From Mitsuaria sp. 7 (GTDB lineage: Bacteria > Pseudomonadota > Gammaproteobacteria > Burkholderiales > Burkholderiaceae_C): a DNA stretch of 64,000 nucleotides. Location: contig NZ_CP011514.1 of NCBI RefSeq assembly GCF_001653795.1, forward strand, positions 4,358,279 through 4,422,278. Direction: 5' to 3'. Position numbers and translations under genes: made by a program. Of this stretch, positions 1 to 7,923 are shown one piece after another; position 1 is the first letter of the stretch, and every line of letters starts with the position of its first letter. Below the pieces are notes generated by a model. The model was not told the DNA's origin. It ran no database searches and saw only the letters and a list, made by a program, of their open reading frames with translations.

Positions 1-210
1 GAAGTCGGTCTCCGGCCGCAGTCGCCAGAAGATCCATTCGGCGATGGCCGTCGCCACGGCGAGCCGCGCGCGCACGCTCATCGCATTGAGCTGCCCGGCC
101 AGCTTGTCGTTCTCGCGCGTGAAGTCCGCGGCGCCGCGCCAGGCGTAGCCGACCGGCTTGTGCTGCACGTCGGCGCGCTGGACATGGGAAGGGATGGAAA
201 GTGTCGACAT
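1..210 (-). CDS. Candidate T6SS immunity protein (3' end beyond window)
   Basis: The first 70 residues are visible; the frame is still open at the left edge. It starts at the ATG ending at 210, 15 bases after the stop of the PAAR-deaminase gene and on the same strand. The visible part is soluble and mostly helical in character, with an Ala/Arg-rich helix that ends in a Trp-rich EWIFWRLRPETD stretch. It has no signal peptide and no membrane segment. I do not recognise a named family. Position directly behind a polymorphic toxin suggests a cytoplasmic immunity protein, which is inference from context only. A weak purine stretch precedes the start. Confidence 0.6.
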   Translation of the reverse strand, partial: MSTLSIPSHVQRADVQHKPVGYAWRGAADFTRENDKLAGQLNAMSVRARLAVATAIAEWIFWRLRPETDF

Positions 211-225
211 GGAATTCCCGTCAGT

Positions 226-1236
226 TCAATAGCTTCCGCTGAGGTCGTTGTCGCACGGAGGCTGCTCCACCTTCGTGCACAGGACGATGTTCAATCCGCA
301 GGCCGCCGCCGCGCACAGCACCCGGTGGCAATGGCCGCAAGGCACGTCCTGGACGCCCGCCTGCGAGTTCCAGTTGATCGACAGCGTCAAGGTGCCGCCG
401 TTGACGCTGCCGGCCTGCAGCAGGCTCTCGACGATCCGCGGTTCGGTATGGCTGGTGTGGGGGTTGCGGATGTTGATGTCGTTGACGTACTCGAACTGGC
501 GGTCGATCACCGCCTCGTCGCACAGGTTCGTCTCGGCCGCCTGCTTGGCCTTGCGCGGCTGGCCCTTCTGGTTGGTGATCGTGGTGTCGCGATCATAGGG
601 AAGGCCGGGGCAGTAGCTCGGATCGTTGATGCCGGACAGCTTGCGGCTGCAGGACCAGACCGTGCGGGCATTGCCGGTGGGCGGCTGGTAGTTGCCGTGC
701 GTGATCGTCGAGGCCTCCGACGAATGGCCGAGCGAGCTGCGCTTGGCGTCGTTCTTGCTCTGAAGGTCCTTGCACTCGTCGGTGGTCGGCGCCATCACCG
801 AGATCGTGCCGGCCTTCACCGTCATCGATCCGGAGTTCTGCGGATCCGAGGCATGGTTGTGGGTCGTCAGGTCGAGGTGGCGCGTGAGGTTCTGGTTCTC
901 GGCCTTCACGTCGAAGGACCACGCCGCGTGCTTGGTCGCGCCCTGGATCGTGTGGGTCACCACCCCCATGCCCTGCGCCTTCGTCGCGGCCTCGTCGCCG
1001 GTGCTCTTCTTGAAGGTCGACTTGTTCTTCTGGCCGACCTGCTTGCCGCCGATGTAGACGCCGCGCGTGCCCTCGTCCGTGTCGGCGTCGCTCGAGAAGT
1101 TGGGATACGGGATCGGGATCGGCCCCGCGGGCGGCGGAGGCGGCGTCAGGCAGACGTCCGGCATCGCGGCGTTGGACATGTTGCCGTCGGCCTTGCCGGA
1201 GACTTCCCGCCCGTTGGCGAAGACGTTGCTGCCCAT
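226..1236 (-). CDS. T6SS PAAR-like (DUF4150) effector with C-terminal deaminase-type toxin domain
   Basis: The 336-residue protein starts with a DUF4150/PAAR-like domain (about residues 1-130, with the typical early MPDVCLTPPPPPAGPIPIPYPNF region). Such domains cap the VgrG spike and carry a toxin. After a variable middle, the last 90 residues carry an HTE motif at 263-265, a hydrophobic strand (TLTLSINW, 282-289) and PCGHC at 299-303, followed by a Cys-rich helix and the strand GLNIVLC. This order, H-x-E then PCxxC, is the zinc and proton-shuttle signature of the cytidine-deaminase-like fold found in bacterial toxins. The target (DNA, RNA, nucleotide or protein) cannot be told from sequence. 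The start has an AAGGAGG ribosome site, and the gene abuts the stop of the upstream gene. Confidence 0.82.
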   Translation of the reverse strand: MGSNVFANGREVSGKADGNMSNAAMPDVCLTPPPPPAGPIPIPYPNFSSDADTDEGTRGVYIGGKQVGQKNKSTFKKSTGDEAATKAQGMGVVTHTIQGATKHAAWSFDVKAENQNLTRHLDLTTHNHASDPQNSGSMTVKAGTISVMAPTTDECKDLQSKNDAKRSSLGHSSEASTITHGNYQPPTGNARTVWSCSRKLSGINDPSYCPGLPYDRDTTITNQKGQPRKAKQAAETNLCDEAVIDRQFEYVNDINIRNPHTSHTEPRIVESLLQAGSVNGGTLTLSINWNSQAGVQDVPCGHCHRVLCAAAACGLNIVLCTKVEQPPCDNDLSGSY

Positions 1237-2268
1237 TCACGCACCTCCTTCGTAGCGCGCCACGTAGGCGCCGCGTTCGCCGCTGTCCGTGCCCGCATGG
1301 CCCAGGCACTGGGGGCCGGGCGCCGCATCGCGGGCGCTGGCCCACCACTGGTGACCCAGCATGCAGGGCACGATCGCCGCGCCCACCTCGCCGATCCATT
1401 CGCCGGGATGCCAGACGTCGAAGAGCTCGCTGTGCCGGCGACGCATCACCCGACCGATGGCCAGCGCGGCTTCCTTGAACTTGTAATGCTCGCCGTTGAG
1501 GTCGGTGGTGCGGTACTGCGTGGCGTAGATGTCCGTCCCCGCACGCGCCAGCGCGCCTTCGATCGCCTTCTGAAGGCCGCGGCCGGTCAGCGGCTCGTCC
1601 GATTCGATGGTCCCGGACTCGCGGTCCGTGGCCCATCCGGTGATGCGCAGGTGCGGCCCGCGCGGCGCCTCGCGCGACAGCAGCACGGCCCCCGCGGCTT
1701 CCCCGGGGATGAAGCCGTTGGCGTTGGAGGGCGTGAGCACGCGACGATGCCCCATGAAGGCCTCGACGACCTCCTGGTGCAGGAAGCTGTCGACGCCCGC
1801 GACGATGCAGCGGCTGGCGAGCCCCCGCTCGAGGATCGCATCGGCCAGGTCGAAGGCGGCGATGCCCGAGACCTGCCCGAGGGGTACCAGGCGCGACTGG
1901 GGATGTCGGGCGAAGGCCAGTTCCTCGTGCACGTGGTCCAGCAACGCATCGTCCAGAGGCGCCAGCGGGCAGCGGCGGGAGGGCTCGGCGCATCCCAGCA
2001 GGATCGGGATCGTCGATCCGTCCTCGATGCCGCCCCGGTCCAGGCAGTCCTGGATGGCCGCCGCCGCGAGCGTCGCGAGCTTGCCCACGCCATGCCACCA
2101 CTGCCGCAACGGCACGCGGCAGCAGGCGATGAACTCGCCGGATTCGGCGTCCCACAGCATGCCCTGGGCCGCGCCCGAGAGGCCTGCCAGCATCGCGGCG
2201 CCGGACGCCCCGGCGTTGAAGCCCAGCGCGGTGCACATGCCGTGCGCGGTCATCACGAGCGGCTTCAT
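1237..2268 (-). CDS. T6SS-associated ketoacyl-synthase-like protein, catalytic residues degenerate
   Basis: The 343-residue protein has a thiolase-like fold related to beta-ketoacyl synthases; such proteins are commonly encoded between DUF2169 and DUF4150 genes in T6SS effector clusters. My alignment by eye puts Ser134 (QVSGIAAFDLADA) where synthases have the acyl-binding Cys. The usual HGT and GHxxGAAG histidine motifs seem replaced by RTT and EWIGEVGA-like residues. It is therefore probably not an active synthase but a loading, adaptor or scaffold factor. Its ATG overlaps the upstream stop (ATGA), so translation is likely coupled to DUF2169. The stop is immediately followed by the effector start. 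Confidence 0.75.
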   Translation of the reverse strand: MKPLVMTAHGMCTALGFNAGASGAAMLAGLSGAAQGMLWDAESGEFIACCRVPLRQWWHGVGKLATLAAAAIQDCLDRGGIEDGSTIPILLGCAEPSRRCPLAPLDDALLDHVHEELAFARHPQSRLVPLGQVSGIAAFDLADAILERGLASRCIVAGVDSFLHQEVVEAFMGHRRVLTPSNANGFIPGEAAGAVLLSREAPRGPHLRITGWATDRESGTIESDEPLTGRGLQKAIEGALARAGTDIYATQYRTTDLNGEHYKFKEAALAIGRVMRRRHSELFDVWHPGEWIGEVGAAIVPCMLGHQWWASARDAAPGPQCLGHAGTDSGERGAYVARYEGGA

Positions 2269-3371
2269 CGGATCTTCTTTCCGCCCGCGCGGGAACGCAC
2301 CAGGTCGGCCAGCGACCGGTAGTGCGGCTTGCCGTTGCGCTGCGGCCGGGAGCGGATCGCGCTCGTGGTGTCCAGCACCAGGCCCTTCAGGTCGAAGACG
2401 CTGCGCGTCATCGGGATGCCGATCCGGCACGCCATCGTCAGGCGCCCGTGATCCGGCTCGATCAACACCGTGTCGACCGGCATCTCGAGGATGCGCTCCC
2501 GCCTGGCATGGAAGGTCGCCAGCACCGACAGCGACAGCGCCGGCAGAGGGAAACCGGCCAGGCCGCCCGGTGTCAGGTTCTTGAGCAGGACCGGCTCGCC
2601 GCCCCGCGGATAGGGCATCTGCTGGTCGGCGGCGGCCGCCTGGAAGTAGTCGTAGCTGAAGTCTTCCGGCCAGAACGGCGCGCGGGTCGACTGCCACTGG
2701 TCGTCGTAGGTCCCCGCGAAAGCGGCGCGCGGCGCGAAACTCCGTCCCACCGCGCCGAACGACATCGGCGCATAGCGGCCGTCCGGCGAAGCGATGGAGC
2801 GGTCCATCTCCTCGGTGTTCGGGAACGGCGTGCCGTCGACCAGCGCGGCGGCGGTGCGTCGGTGATAGCCGCGTCCCACGGGGTTGGCGGGATAGCAGGT
2901 GACGGGTGCGTCATCGTCGAAATCGTCCACGCCGCCGAAGGCGCAGTCGTAGGAGATCGGCATCACGGAGAACGGCTCGGCCGCGCTCGGCCCCTGCGTG
3001 AGCAGTCCCGCCTTCCAGACGCGGTCGCCGCAGACCTTGAAGGCCTTGGCGACCGGTCCCACCCGCAGCCCGACCGGCAGGCTGCGCACCTGCGTTCCGG
3101 CCGGCGCGTGGGCGCTGCCGTTGAGCAGCACGTCGCACCGGGGCTTGAAGGTCGCGAAGTCGGTCTCGCGCAGGACGGCGCTCAAGCCGGGCGCCCCGGT
3201 GAACTCGTCCGCCTTCACGAGCGGCTGCTGGTCGGCATGCACCTCGACCTGCCCAGTCGACGCGTCGAAGGCGTAGGTCGCCTTCGCCACCACCATCACC
3301 ACCTCCCGTCCATCGCGGGCGAAGGCCAGCGTCCAGGAAGCCGGAAAACGGGTCTGGTTGATCAGTTGCAT
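2265..3371 (-). CDS. DUF2169 T6SS effector adaptor
   Basis: The 368-residue protein belongs to the DUF2169 family: it opens with NQTRFPASWTLAFARDGREV and continues through the conserved ANPVGRGYHRR region and a basic C-terminus. Members act as adaptors or chaperones that help load DUF4150-type PAAR effectors on VgrG; Agrobacterium has a well-known example with the Tde2 DNase. I chose the ATG at 3371 because homology begins there; the frame is open further upstream, but that part is low-complexity antisense coding. The start overlaps the end of the upstream HEAT-like gene by 10 bases, and the end overlaps the next start by 4. Confidence 0.88.
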   Translation of the reverse strand: MQLINQTRFPASWTLAFARDGREVVMVVAKATYAFDASTGQVEVHADQQPLVKADEFTGAPGLSAVLRETDFATFKPRCDVLLNGSAHAPAGTQVRSLPVGLRVGPVAKAFKVCGDRVWKAGLLTQGPSAAEPFSVMPISYDCAFGGVDDFDDDAPVTCYPANPVGRGYHRRTAAALVDGTPFPNTEEMDRSIASPDGRYAPMSFGAVGRSFAPRAAFAGTYDDQWQSTRAPFWPEDFSYDYFQAAAADQQMPYPRGGEPVLLKNLTPGGLAGFPLPALSLSVLATFHARRERILEMPVDTVLIEPDHGRLTMACRIGIPMTRSVFDLKGLVLDTTSAIRSRPQRNGKPHYRSLADLVRSRAGGKKIR

Positions 3372-4654
3372 GACGGCAGCGCCCGTTGTTGCGACAGGCC
3401 GAAGGCGCGGACGTCGAAGAGCGGCGCGTCCTTCGCGTGAAGCGCCCATTCGAATGCCGCGGCGCGACGCTGCCGCTGATAGCCGACCCGCAGCGTCCGC
3501 GCGATCGACGCCGGCGCGATCGGCTCGCCGCACAGGTGACGGACGCCGTTGGCCATCGACGACGCCCGATCGCTCCACCAGGTCGCGACCCGCGCCGGAT
3601 CGGGCATGGCGAGATGGCGGTCGGCGGGGTGGGGAGGGTTGCCCTCCGCCTCTTCCTCCTCGTCAGGCGCTTCGCGCGGCGCTGCGTCGAGGTCGAGGTC
3701 CAGGTATTCCAGGTCCGCGCCCGTGATCAGCGAGAAGGCCTCGCCCGCCAGCCGGCCGAGCACGGGATCCGCCATGCGGGCGATGAGCCACGGCACAGCC
3801 ACCGGATCGCCCAGGATCCCTGCGCCCTGGATCACCAGCCGTTCGGTGCCGGGGTGGGCGCTCAGGCTGGAGAGGAAGTGGCGCCCCTTCGCCAGCTGCA
3901 CGGCACGCAGCAGCACGGCCATGGCGAGCTCCGCGTCGGGGCCCGCCGCTTCCACGGTGGCCGCCAGGAGCGGCAGGGCGTCCTGCTCGCCCATGAGCGC
4001 CAGGCTCCAGGCGATCGGGAAGCGGGCCCGGACCGGCGCGCTCTCGAGGCGCGTCCTCAGCAGCGGCACCGCCTGCCGCAGTCGGCACTCGCCCAGGCCC
4101 CGTGCTCCCGCGCTCACGATCTCCGGATCGTCACTGGCCAGGGCGGCCATGAGGGCGCCTTCCGGATCACGACGATGGCAGGTGATCGCGCGCAACGCGA
4201 CGCGGCGCAGGCGCGGGTTGTCCGCGTCCAGCAGACGCGCCAGGACGGGCGCGAGCGGTTCGGGGGGCAGCCAGGCCAATGCGGCGATCAAGGCGCGTTC
4301 GCCGTCTTTGACCGTGAGACCGGCTTCGCAGGCCTGCCGCATCCGATCCGCGCGGCGCGTCGCGAAGGCCAGCAGCGCCGCGGCGAAGACTTCCCCGGCA
4401 TCGCCGGCGTCCAGGGCCTGTCGACAGGCGGCCCATCCCTCCTCGCCCGCCAACGCCAACCCCTCGCGATTGGCATCGACGCGACCATCCAAGGGCAGCA
4501 GATGGTCCAGCCGGTATCGGGGAGAGTCGACGGCCTGGTCGCGCAGCGTCCAGAGGAAGGCGCAGTCGACGGCATGCCGGTCCACCGTGGTCCGGTTGAC
4601 GAGACGACAGACCTGCCCCGGCGCTTGCGCGGGCAGATGGCGGAGAAGAGCCAT
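3362..4654 (-). CDS. TIGR02270-type HEAT-like T6SS-associated protein
   Basis: The 430-residue protein has no signal peptide. Residues about 115-310 form repeated helical pairs of HEAT/PBS-lyase type (for example DNPRLRRVALRAI, DDPEIVSAGARGLGE, DPVLGRLAGEAFSLITG), followed by an acidic linker of Glu/Asp near residue 330 and a basic C-terminal region. This matches the conserved hypothetical family TIGR02270 found in T6SS accessory clusters. The role is unknown; protein-protein scaffolding is the reasonable guess. It lies 24 bases after the DUF6484-like gene and overlaps DUF2169, so the six genes from 4981 down to the window edge look like one operon. Confidence 0.78.
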   Translation of the reverse strand: MALLRHLPAQAPGQVCRLVNRTTVDRHAVDCAFLWTLRDQAVDSPRYRLDHLLPLDGRVDANREGLALAGEEGWAACRQALDAGDAGEVFAAALLAFATRRADRMRQACEAGLTVKDGERALIAALAWLPPEPLAPVLARLLDADNPRLRRVALRAITCHRRDPEGALMAALASDDPEIVSAGARGLGECRLRQAVPLLRTRLESAPVRARFPIAWSLALMGEQDALPLLAATVEAAGPDAELAMAVLLRAVQLAKGRHFLSSLSAHPGTERLVIQGAGILGDPVAVPWLIARMADPVLGRLAGEAFSLITGADLEYLDLDLDAAPREAPDEEEEAEGNPPHPADRHLAMPDPARVATWWSDRASSMANGVRHLCGEPIAPASIARTLRVGYQRQRRAAAFEWALHAKDAPLFDVRAFGLSQQRALPSCN

Positions 4655-4678
4655 GGGAAGAAGGGCGCGGCGAGCTGA

Positions 4679-4981
4679 TCAGTTCAAGTCGATCGAGCCG
4701 CCGAGGATGCGGTTGCGTCCTGAGGCCCGGCTCACCAGATCCACGCCGCGGATCTCGACCGTGCCGTCCTCGTGCAAGGTGATGCTCGACTTGCCGCAAC
4801 GCAGGACCAGCTGGCGACGCGCCTCGACGACGACGCGGTCGCCGTCCACTTCCAGCTCGACCGGAGCCGGCGTCATCGTGGCGAGGCCACGAGGCGTGGC
4901 CTCCGCCAGCGCGCCGGGCTCGCCCGTCTCGGGCGCGAACGGCGCCACGGCCAATGCGTCCAGGTGATCTCTGCCACTCAT
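4679..4981 (-). CDS. Small DUF6484-like T6SS accessory protein
   Basis: The 100-residue protein starts at the ATG ending at 4981, preceded by a G-rich AAAAGGGGG ribosome-site region. Its C-terminal 55 residues form a beta-strand-rich unit (RRQLVLRCGKSSITLHEDG, then IRGVDLVSRASGRNRI and GGSIDLN) that resembles the end of DUF6484 proteins and the DUF2345-like tail of VgrG. The N-terminal half is Ala/Pro-rich and divergent. It is the first gene of the effector operon. It probably contacts the VgrG spike or the effector, but this is inferred from position and resemblance. A longer in-frame start at 5125 is possible but unlikely, since that part is Arg/Pro-rich. Confidence 0.65.
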   Translation of the reverse strand: MSGRDHLDALAVAPFAPETGEPGALAEATPRGLATMTPAPVELEVDGDRVVVEARRQLVLRCGKSSITLHEDGTVEIRGVDLVSRASGRNRILGGSIDLN

Positions 4982-5179
4982 GGTCCACCCCCTTTTGCAG
5001 GTTGCTTTTGCTCGAGGCGGGGGAACGGGGCGGCCGAGGCGCGACCCGTCCTGGCGTCGAGAAGACTCGGCACGGTAGGGGAGGCCCGCCGGTCCCAGCC
5101 AGTGAACAAAGTCACGAACGGGCATGTCCCGGTGACAAGACGTTCCAGGCCGATGGAGGCGTCATGCTCAGCCGGTCGT

Positions 5180-6559
5180 TCAGTCGGTCGATCCGTCCGC
5201 CGGCCGCGACCGTTGCGCCAGCAGACGCTTGCGCACCGCATAGATGTTGTTGCGCAGCGCGTAAAGCTCTTCGGCATAGGACAGCGGCACCGCGATGCGG
5301 TGGGTGACGCGGTCCAGTTCGTCCAGCTCATCGAGCAACGCCGCGCGCTCGCCTGTGCCGGTCTCGAGCCTGGCTTCCACCTCGCGCAGCCGCGCATACC
5401 AGCGGAACACGCGCGAGCGCACGCGGAAGGTGTAGAGCGGCGGCACCACGCGCGACAGCGGCAGCATCAGCACCAGCAGGCCGCCGACCACCAGCCACAT
5501 GCGTTCCAGCAGATTGCCGGCCCAGAAAGGCAGGTAGCGCGCCCAGGCCGGCGGCGTGCCGTTGATCGCGCGGTCGCCCTCGGCGCTGACCGGCAGCTCG
5601 CTGGTGCGGGTGTTGGGGAAATCGCGCGCGCCGTTGAACCAGCCGGCCCCGCTGTGCTGGCCCAGCGCCGCCTGTGCGAACAGCTGGCGCAGCGCCGGGT
5701 GCGTCTGCTCGCGCGCCAGCAGCGCGGTGGTGGTGGCCAGCAGCGGCACGTCGTGCGGCGGCAGATCGGCCGCCAGGTCCACGACGCCGCGCGGCAGCGT
5801 CACGGTGGACAGGAAAGGCAGGTGGCGCGAATAGGCCTCGTTCTGTTCGAAGGCCATGAGCGCGATGGCCGGATCGCGCAGCAGCGCGCGGATCAGGCGG
5901 GACTGCGGCGCCGAGATCAGCACCGCGGCGTCCAGCCGACCCTCGCGCAGCGCCGCGCCGGCGTCGTCGGGCGCCAGATTGGACAGCTGCAGATCGGCCG
6001 GCTTCAGGTGGTTCAGCGCCAGCAGCTTCTCGACGATCTGCGGGACGCCGCTGCCGTCCTGGTCCACGTTGACCCGCAGGCCGCGCAACTGGGCCAGGCG
6101 CTGCAATTCACCGCCGGGCTGGCGGCGCGCGATGCCGAGATCGCGGCGGTGGAAGATCCAGATCGGCTCGTAGAACAGGCTGCCCAGCGAGACGATGCCG
6201 GCCTCGGTATCGGCCACCGGATCGGCCATGCCGCCGCGCACGAAACCCACATCGGCCGTGCCCGCACGCAGATGGGCCAGATCGTCCTGCGCGCCTTCGC
6301 TGGCGATCAGCGACACCTGGATGCGCTCGCGCGCCAGCACCTTCGCGTAGCCCTCGCCGAAGTTGGCATAGGCACTGCCGGCCGGACCGGTGGCCAGGCG
6401 CACCTGACGCGGCGGCTGAGGATCCAGCCACCAGTAGGCCGCGACCAGCAGACCGCCGCCCAGCAGCAGCAGCGGCCCCATCGAGACCAGCATGTCGCGC
6501 ACGGTCTGCACCAGCAGGCGCAGGCTGCGGGTGGCATGCCATTGCTGGATCGGGGTCAT
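5180..6559 (-). CDS. Membrane-anchored TAXI-family TRAP solute-binding protein
   Basis: The 459-residue protein has one N-terminal membrane segment (about residues 28-43), then the TAXI solute-binding domain (RLATGPAGSAYANFGEGYA, GTADVGFVRGG, GLRVNVDQDGSGVPQIVEKLL), a second hydrophobic segment near 375-395 (MWLVVGGLLVLMLPLSRVVPPLY) and a coiled, charged tail. This two-anchor architecture differs from free periplasmic TAXI proteins. No TRAP permease (DctM) is nearby, so it may serve a distant permease or act as a ligand sensor. It starts 49 bases after the DUF1080 stop on the same strand and may belong to that operon. The ligand is unknown. Confidence 0.85.
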   Translation of the reverse strand: MTPIQQWHATRSLRLLVQTVRDMLVSMGPLLLLGGGLLVAAYWWLDPQPPRQVRLATGPAGSAYANFGEGYAKVLARERIQVSLIASEGAQDDLAHLRAGTADVGFVRGGMADPVADTEAGIVSLGSLFYEPIWIFHRRDLGIARRQPGGELQRLAQLRGLRVNVDQDGSGVPQIVEKLLALNHLKPADLQLSNLAPDDAGAALREGRLDAAVLISAPQSRLIRALLRDPAIALMAFEQNEAYSRHLPFLSTVTLPRGVVDLAADLPPHDVPLLATTTALLAREQTHPALRQLFAQAALGQHSGAGWFNGARDFPNTRTSELPVSAEGDRAINGTPPAWARYLPFWAGNLLERMWLVVGGLLVLMLPLSRVVPPLYTFRVRSRVFRWYARLREVEARLETGTGERAALLDELDELDRVTHRIAVPLSYAEELYALRNNIYAVRKRLLAQRSRPADGSTD

Positions 6560-6608
6560 GGCTTGCCGTCCTGGGAAGGCGAGGTCCGGGCCGCCGGCTC
6601 GGGGAACG

Positions 6609-7286
6609 TCACGGCAACACCTTCACCCTGATGTTCCTGAAGTGCGCCTCGCTCTCCGGATCGTGGCCCTGCAGCGCGAAGGTACCGCTGGCGATGTAGC
6701 GCTTCTCCAGGCCCTTCTTGCGGACGATGGGCGACTCTTCGGTGTAGTCGGCCGTCTTCTCGCTGTTGACGAAGGTGGTGACGTGTTTGCCTTCGACGCG
6801 CACGGTCAGCGTGAACCACTGGTGGTCCGGCGACACGACCTTCATGTAGTCCTGCACCCCCCACAGTCCGCCGGTGCGGCTCGGGTCGCTGTGCGAGTTG
6901 TTGACCTGCACCTCGTAGCCCAGCTCGGGCCAGCCGACCTCTTGCCACTTGGTATGGAAGTAGACGCCGGAGTTGGCCTTGGGGAAGGTCATCACCTCGA
7001 CCTTCAGCTCGAAGTTCTTGAAGTCGTGCTGCTGCACCGGCCCCGTGTAGAACAGGTGCGAGCGCGGGCCGCGCACGACGATGGCGCCGTCCTTCACGCT
7101 GAAGGAGCCCGGCTGGTCGCTGGCGCGCCAGTGCTCCAGGCTCTTGCCGTCGAACAGCAGTTGCCAGCCGGCGGCGGTCTCTTCGGCGGTGAGCGTGTTG
7201 GGCATGTCGGCGGCGTGGGCAGTGGCGGACAGGGCAAGCGCGGCAGCAGCCGCAATCGAGGCAATCGAGGTGGGGGCAAGGCGCAT
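6609..7286 (-). CDS. DUF1080 3-keto-disaccharide hydrolase, exported
   Basis: The 225-residue protein has a Sec signal peptide (residues 1-26, cleaving near AHA-ADM) and a single DUF1080 jelly-roll domain with typical GWQLLFDGKSLEHWR, SGVYFHTKW, LGYEVQVNNSH and SGTFALQGHD motifs. The family is now annotated as 3-keto-disaccharide or 3-keto-glucoside hydrolase, cleaving glycosides after oxidation at C3. It probably works in the periplasm. The ATG shares one base with the stop of the upstream small-subunit gene, so it is translationally coupled to the dehydrogenase genes and is likely the second step of the same pathway. Confidence 0.88.
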   Translation of the reverse strand: MRLAPTSIASIAAAAALALSATAHAADMPNTLTAEETAAGWQLLFDGKSLEHWRASDQPGSFSVKDGAIVVRGPRSHLFYTGPVQQHDFKNFELKVEVMTFPKANSGVYFHTKWQEVGWPELGYEVQVNNSHSDPSRTGGLWGVQDYMKVVSPDHQWFTLTVRVEGKHVTTFVNSEKTADYTEESPIVRKKGLEKRYIASGTFALQGHDPESEAHFRNIRVKVLP

Positions 7287-7921
7287 CAGGCGACTCCAAC
7301 GATCTGCAGGACCTTGAGGGGCGGGCCGTCGAAGGTGACGGAGGGAATGTTGCCGACGAAGCCGACGTCCTTCATGCCGTCGGGCGTGGTGTAGAAGCCG
7401 CCGGCGGTCAGGTCGCGGAAGCGCTTGAAGAAGCGCGCGGCGGTGGCGAACTCCGGCTTGGCGCGCTCGGTCCAGCAGATGTCGTCGGCGATCTGCGACT
7501 GCTGCGGGACGTCGAGCTGGTCGAAGCGCTTGCCGCCGAAACGCTTCGCGCTTTCGGCCTCCAGCCAGTCCAGGCCGCTCACGATGACGGGCTTGTCCTT
7601 CGTCTGGTTCGGATACGGCGCGCTGACCCATTCGTCGATGAAGCGGTGCACCTGCAGTTGCGCGGCGCTGGGCGACTGGTCGTCGGCCGGGATGATCAAG
7701 CCGCACAAGGCCTGCGCGGTGCGGTTCTGCGCGGCGTTGAAGGTCAGCGGCCACAGCTCGCCGCTCTTGTAGCTCTTCGTCAGCGTCGGGTCCGTGCCGT
7801 AGCCCTTGGGCTTGCCGCCCTTGCCGTTCTTCCTCGTGGCGGGCGTGGCACCGGCCGAGACGTCGACGCTGAGCGCCGCCGCGGCGGCCAGCATCCATTG
7901 CAGGGTCGTTCTGCGGTCCAT
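7286..7921 (-). CDS. Gluconate 2-dehydrogenase subunit 3-like protein (GMC partner)
   Basis: The 211-residue protein carries a twin-arginine-like signal (DRRTTLQWMLAAAAAL, residues 2-17) and a gluconate 2-dehydrogenase subunit 3 domain (LTFNAAQNRTAQALCGLIIPADDQSPSA onward, ending with a RFFKRFRDLTAGGFYTTPDGMKDVGFVGN region). In flavin sugar dehydrogenases this small subunit escorts the folded, signal-less catalytic GMC subunit through the Tat pathway. Here it sits two bases after the GMC gene and overlaps the DUF1080 gene by one base, which supports a three-gene functional unit. No cytochrome c subunit is seen nearby. Confidence 0.85.
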   Translation of the reverse strand: MDRRTTLQWMLAAAAALSVDVSAGATPATRKNGKGGKPKGYGTDPTLTKSYKSGELWPLTFNAAQNRTAQALCGLIIPADDQSPSAAQLQVHRFIDEWVSAPYPNQTKDKPVIVSGLDWLEAESAKRFGGKRFDQLDVPQQSQIADDICWTERAKPEFATAARFFKRFRDLTAGGFYTTPDGMKDVGFVGNIPSVTFDGPPLKVLQIVGVA

Positions 7922-7923
7922 GC

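Noticed and set aside
160..2322. Long open frame on the plus strand of about 720 codons
   Set aside because: It is antisense to three well-supported T6SS genes; its product is Arg/Ala/Gly-rich without a recognisable domain, as expected for GC-rich shadow frames.
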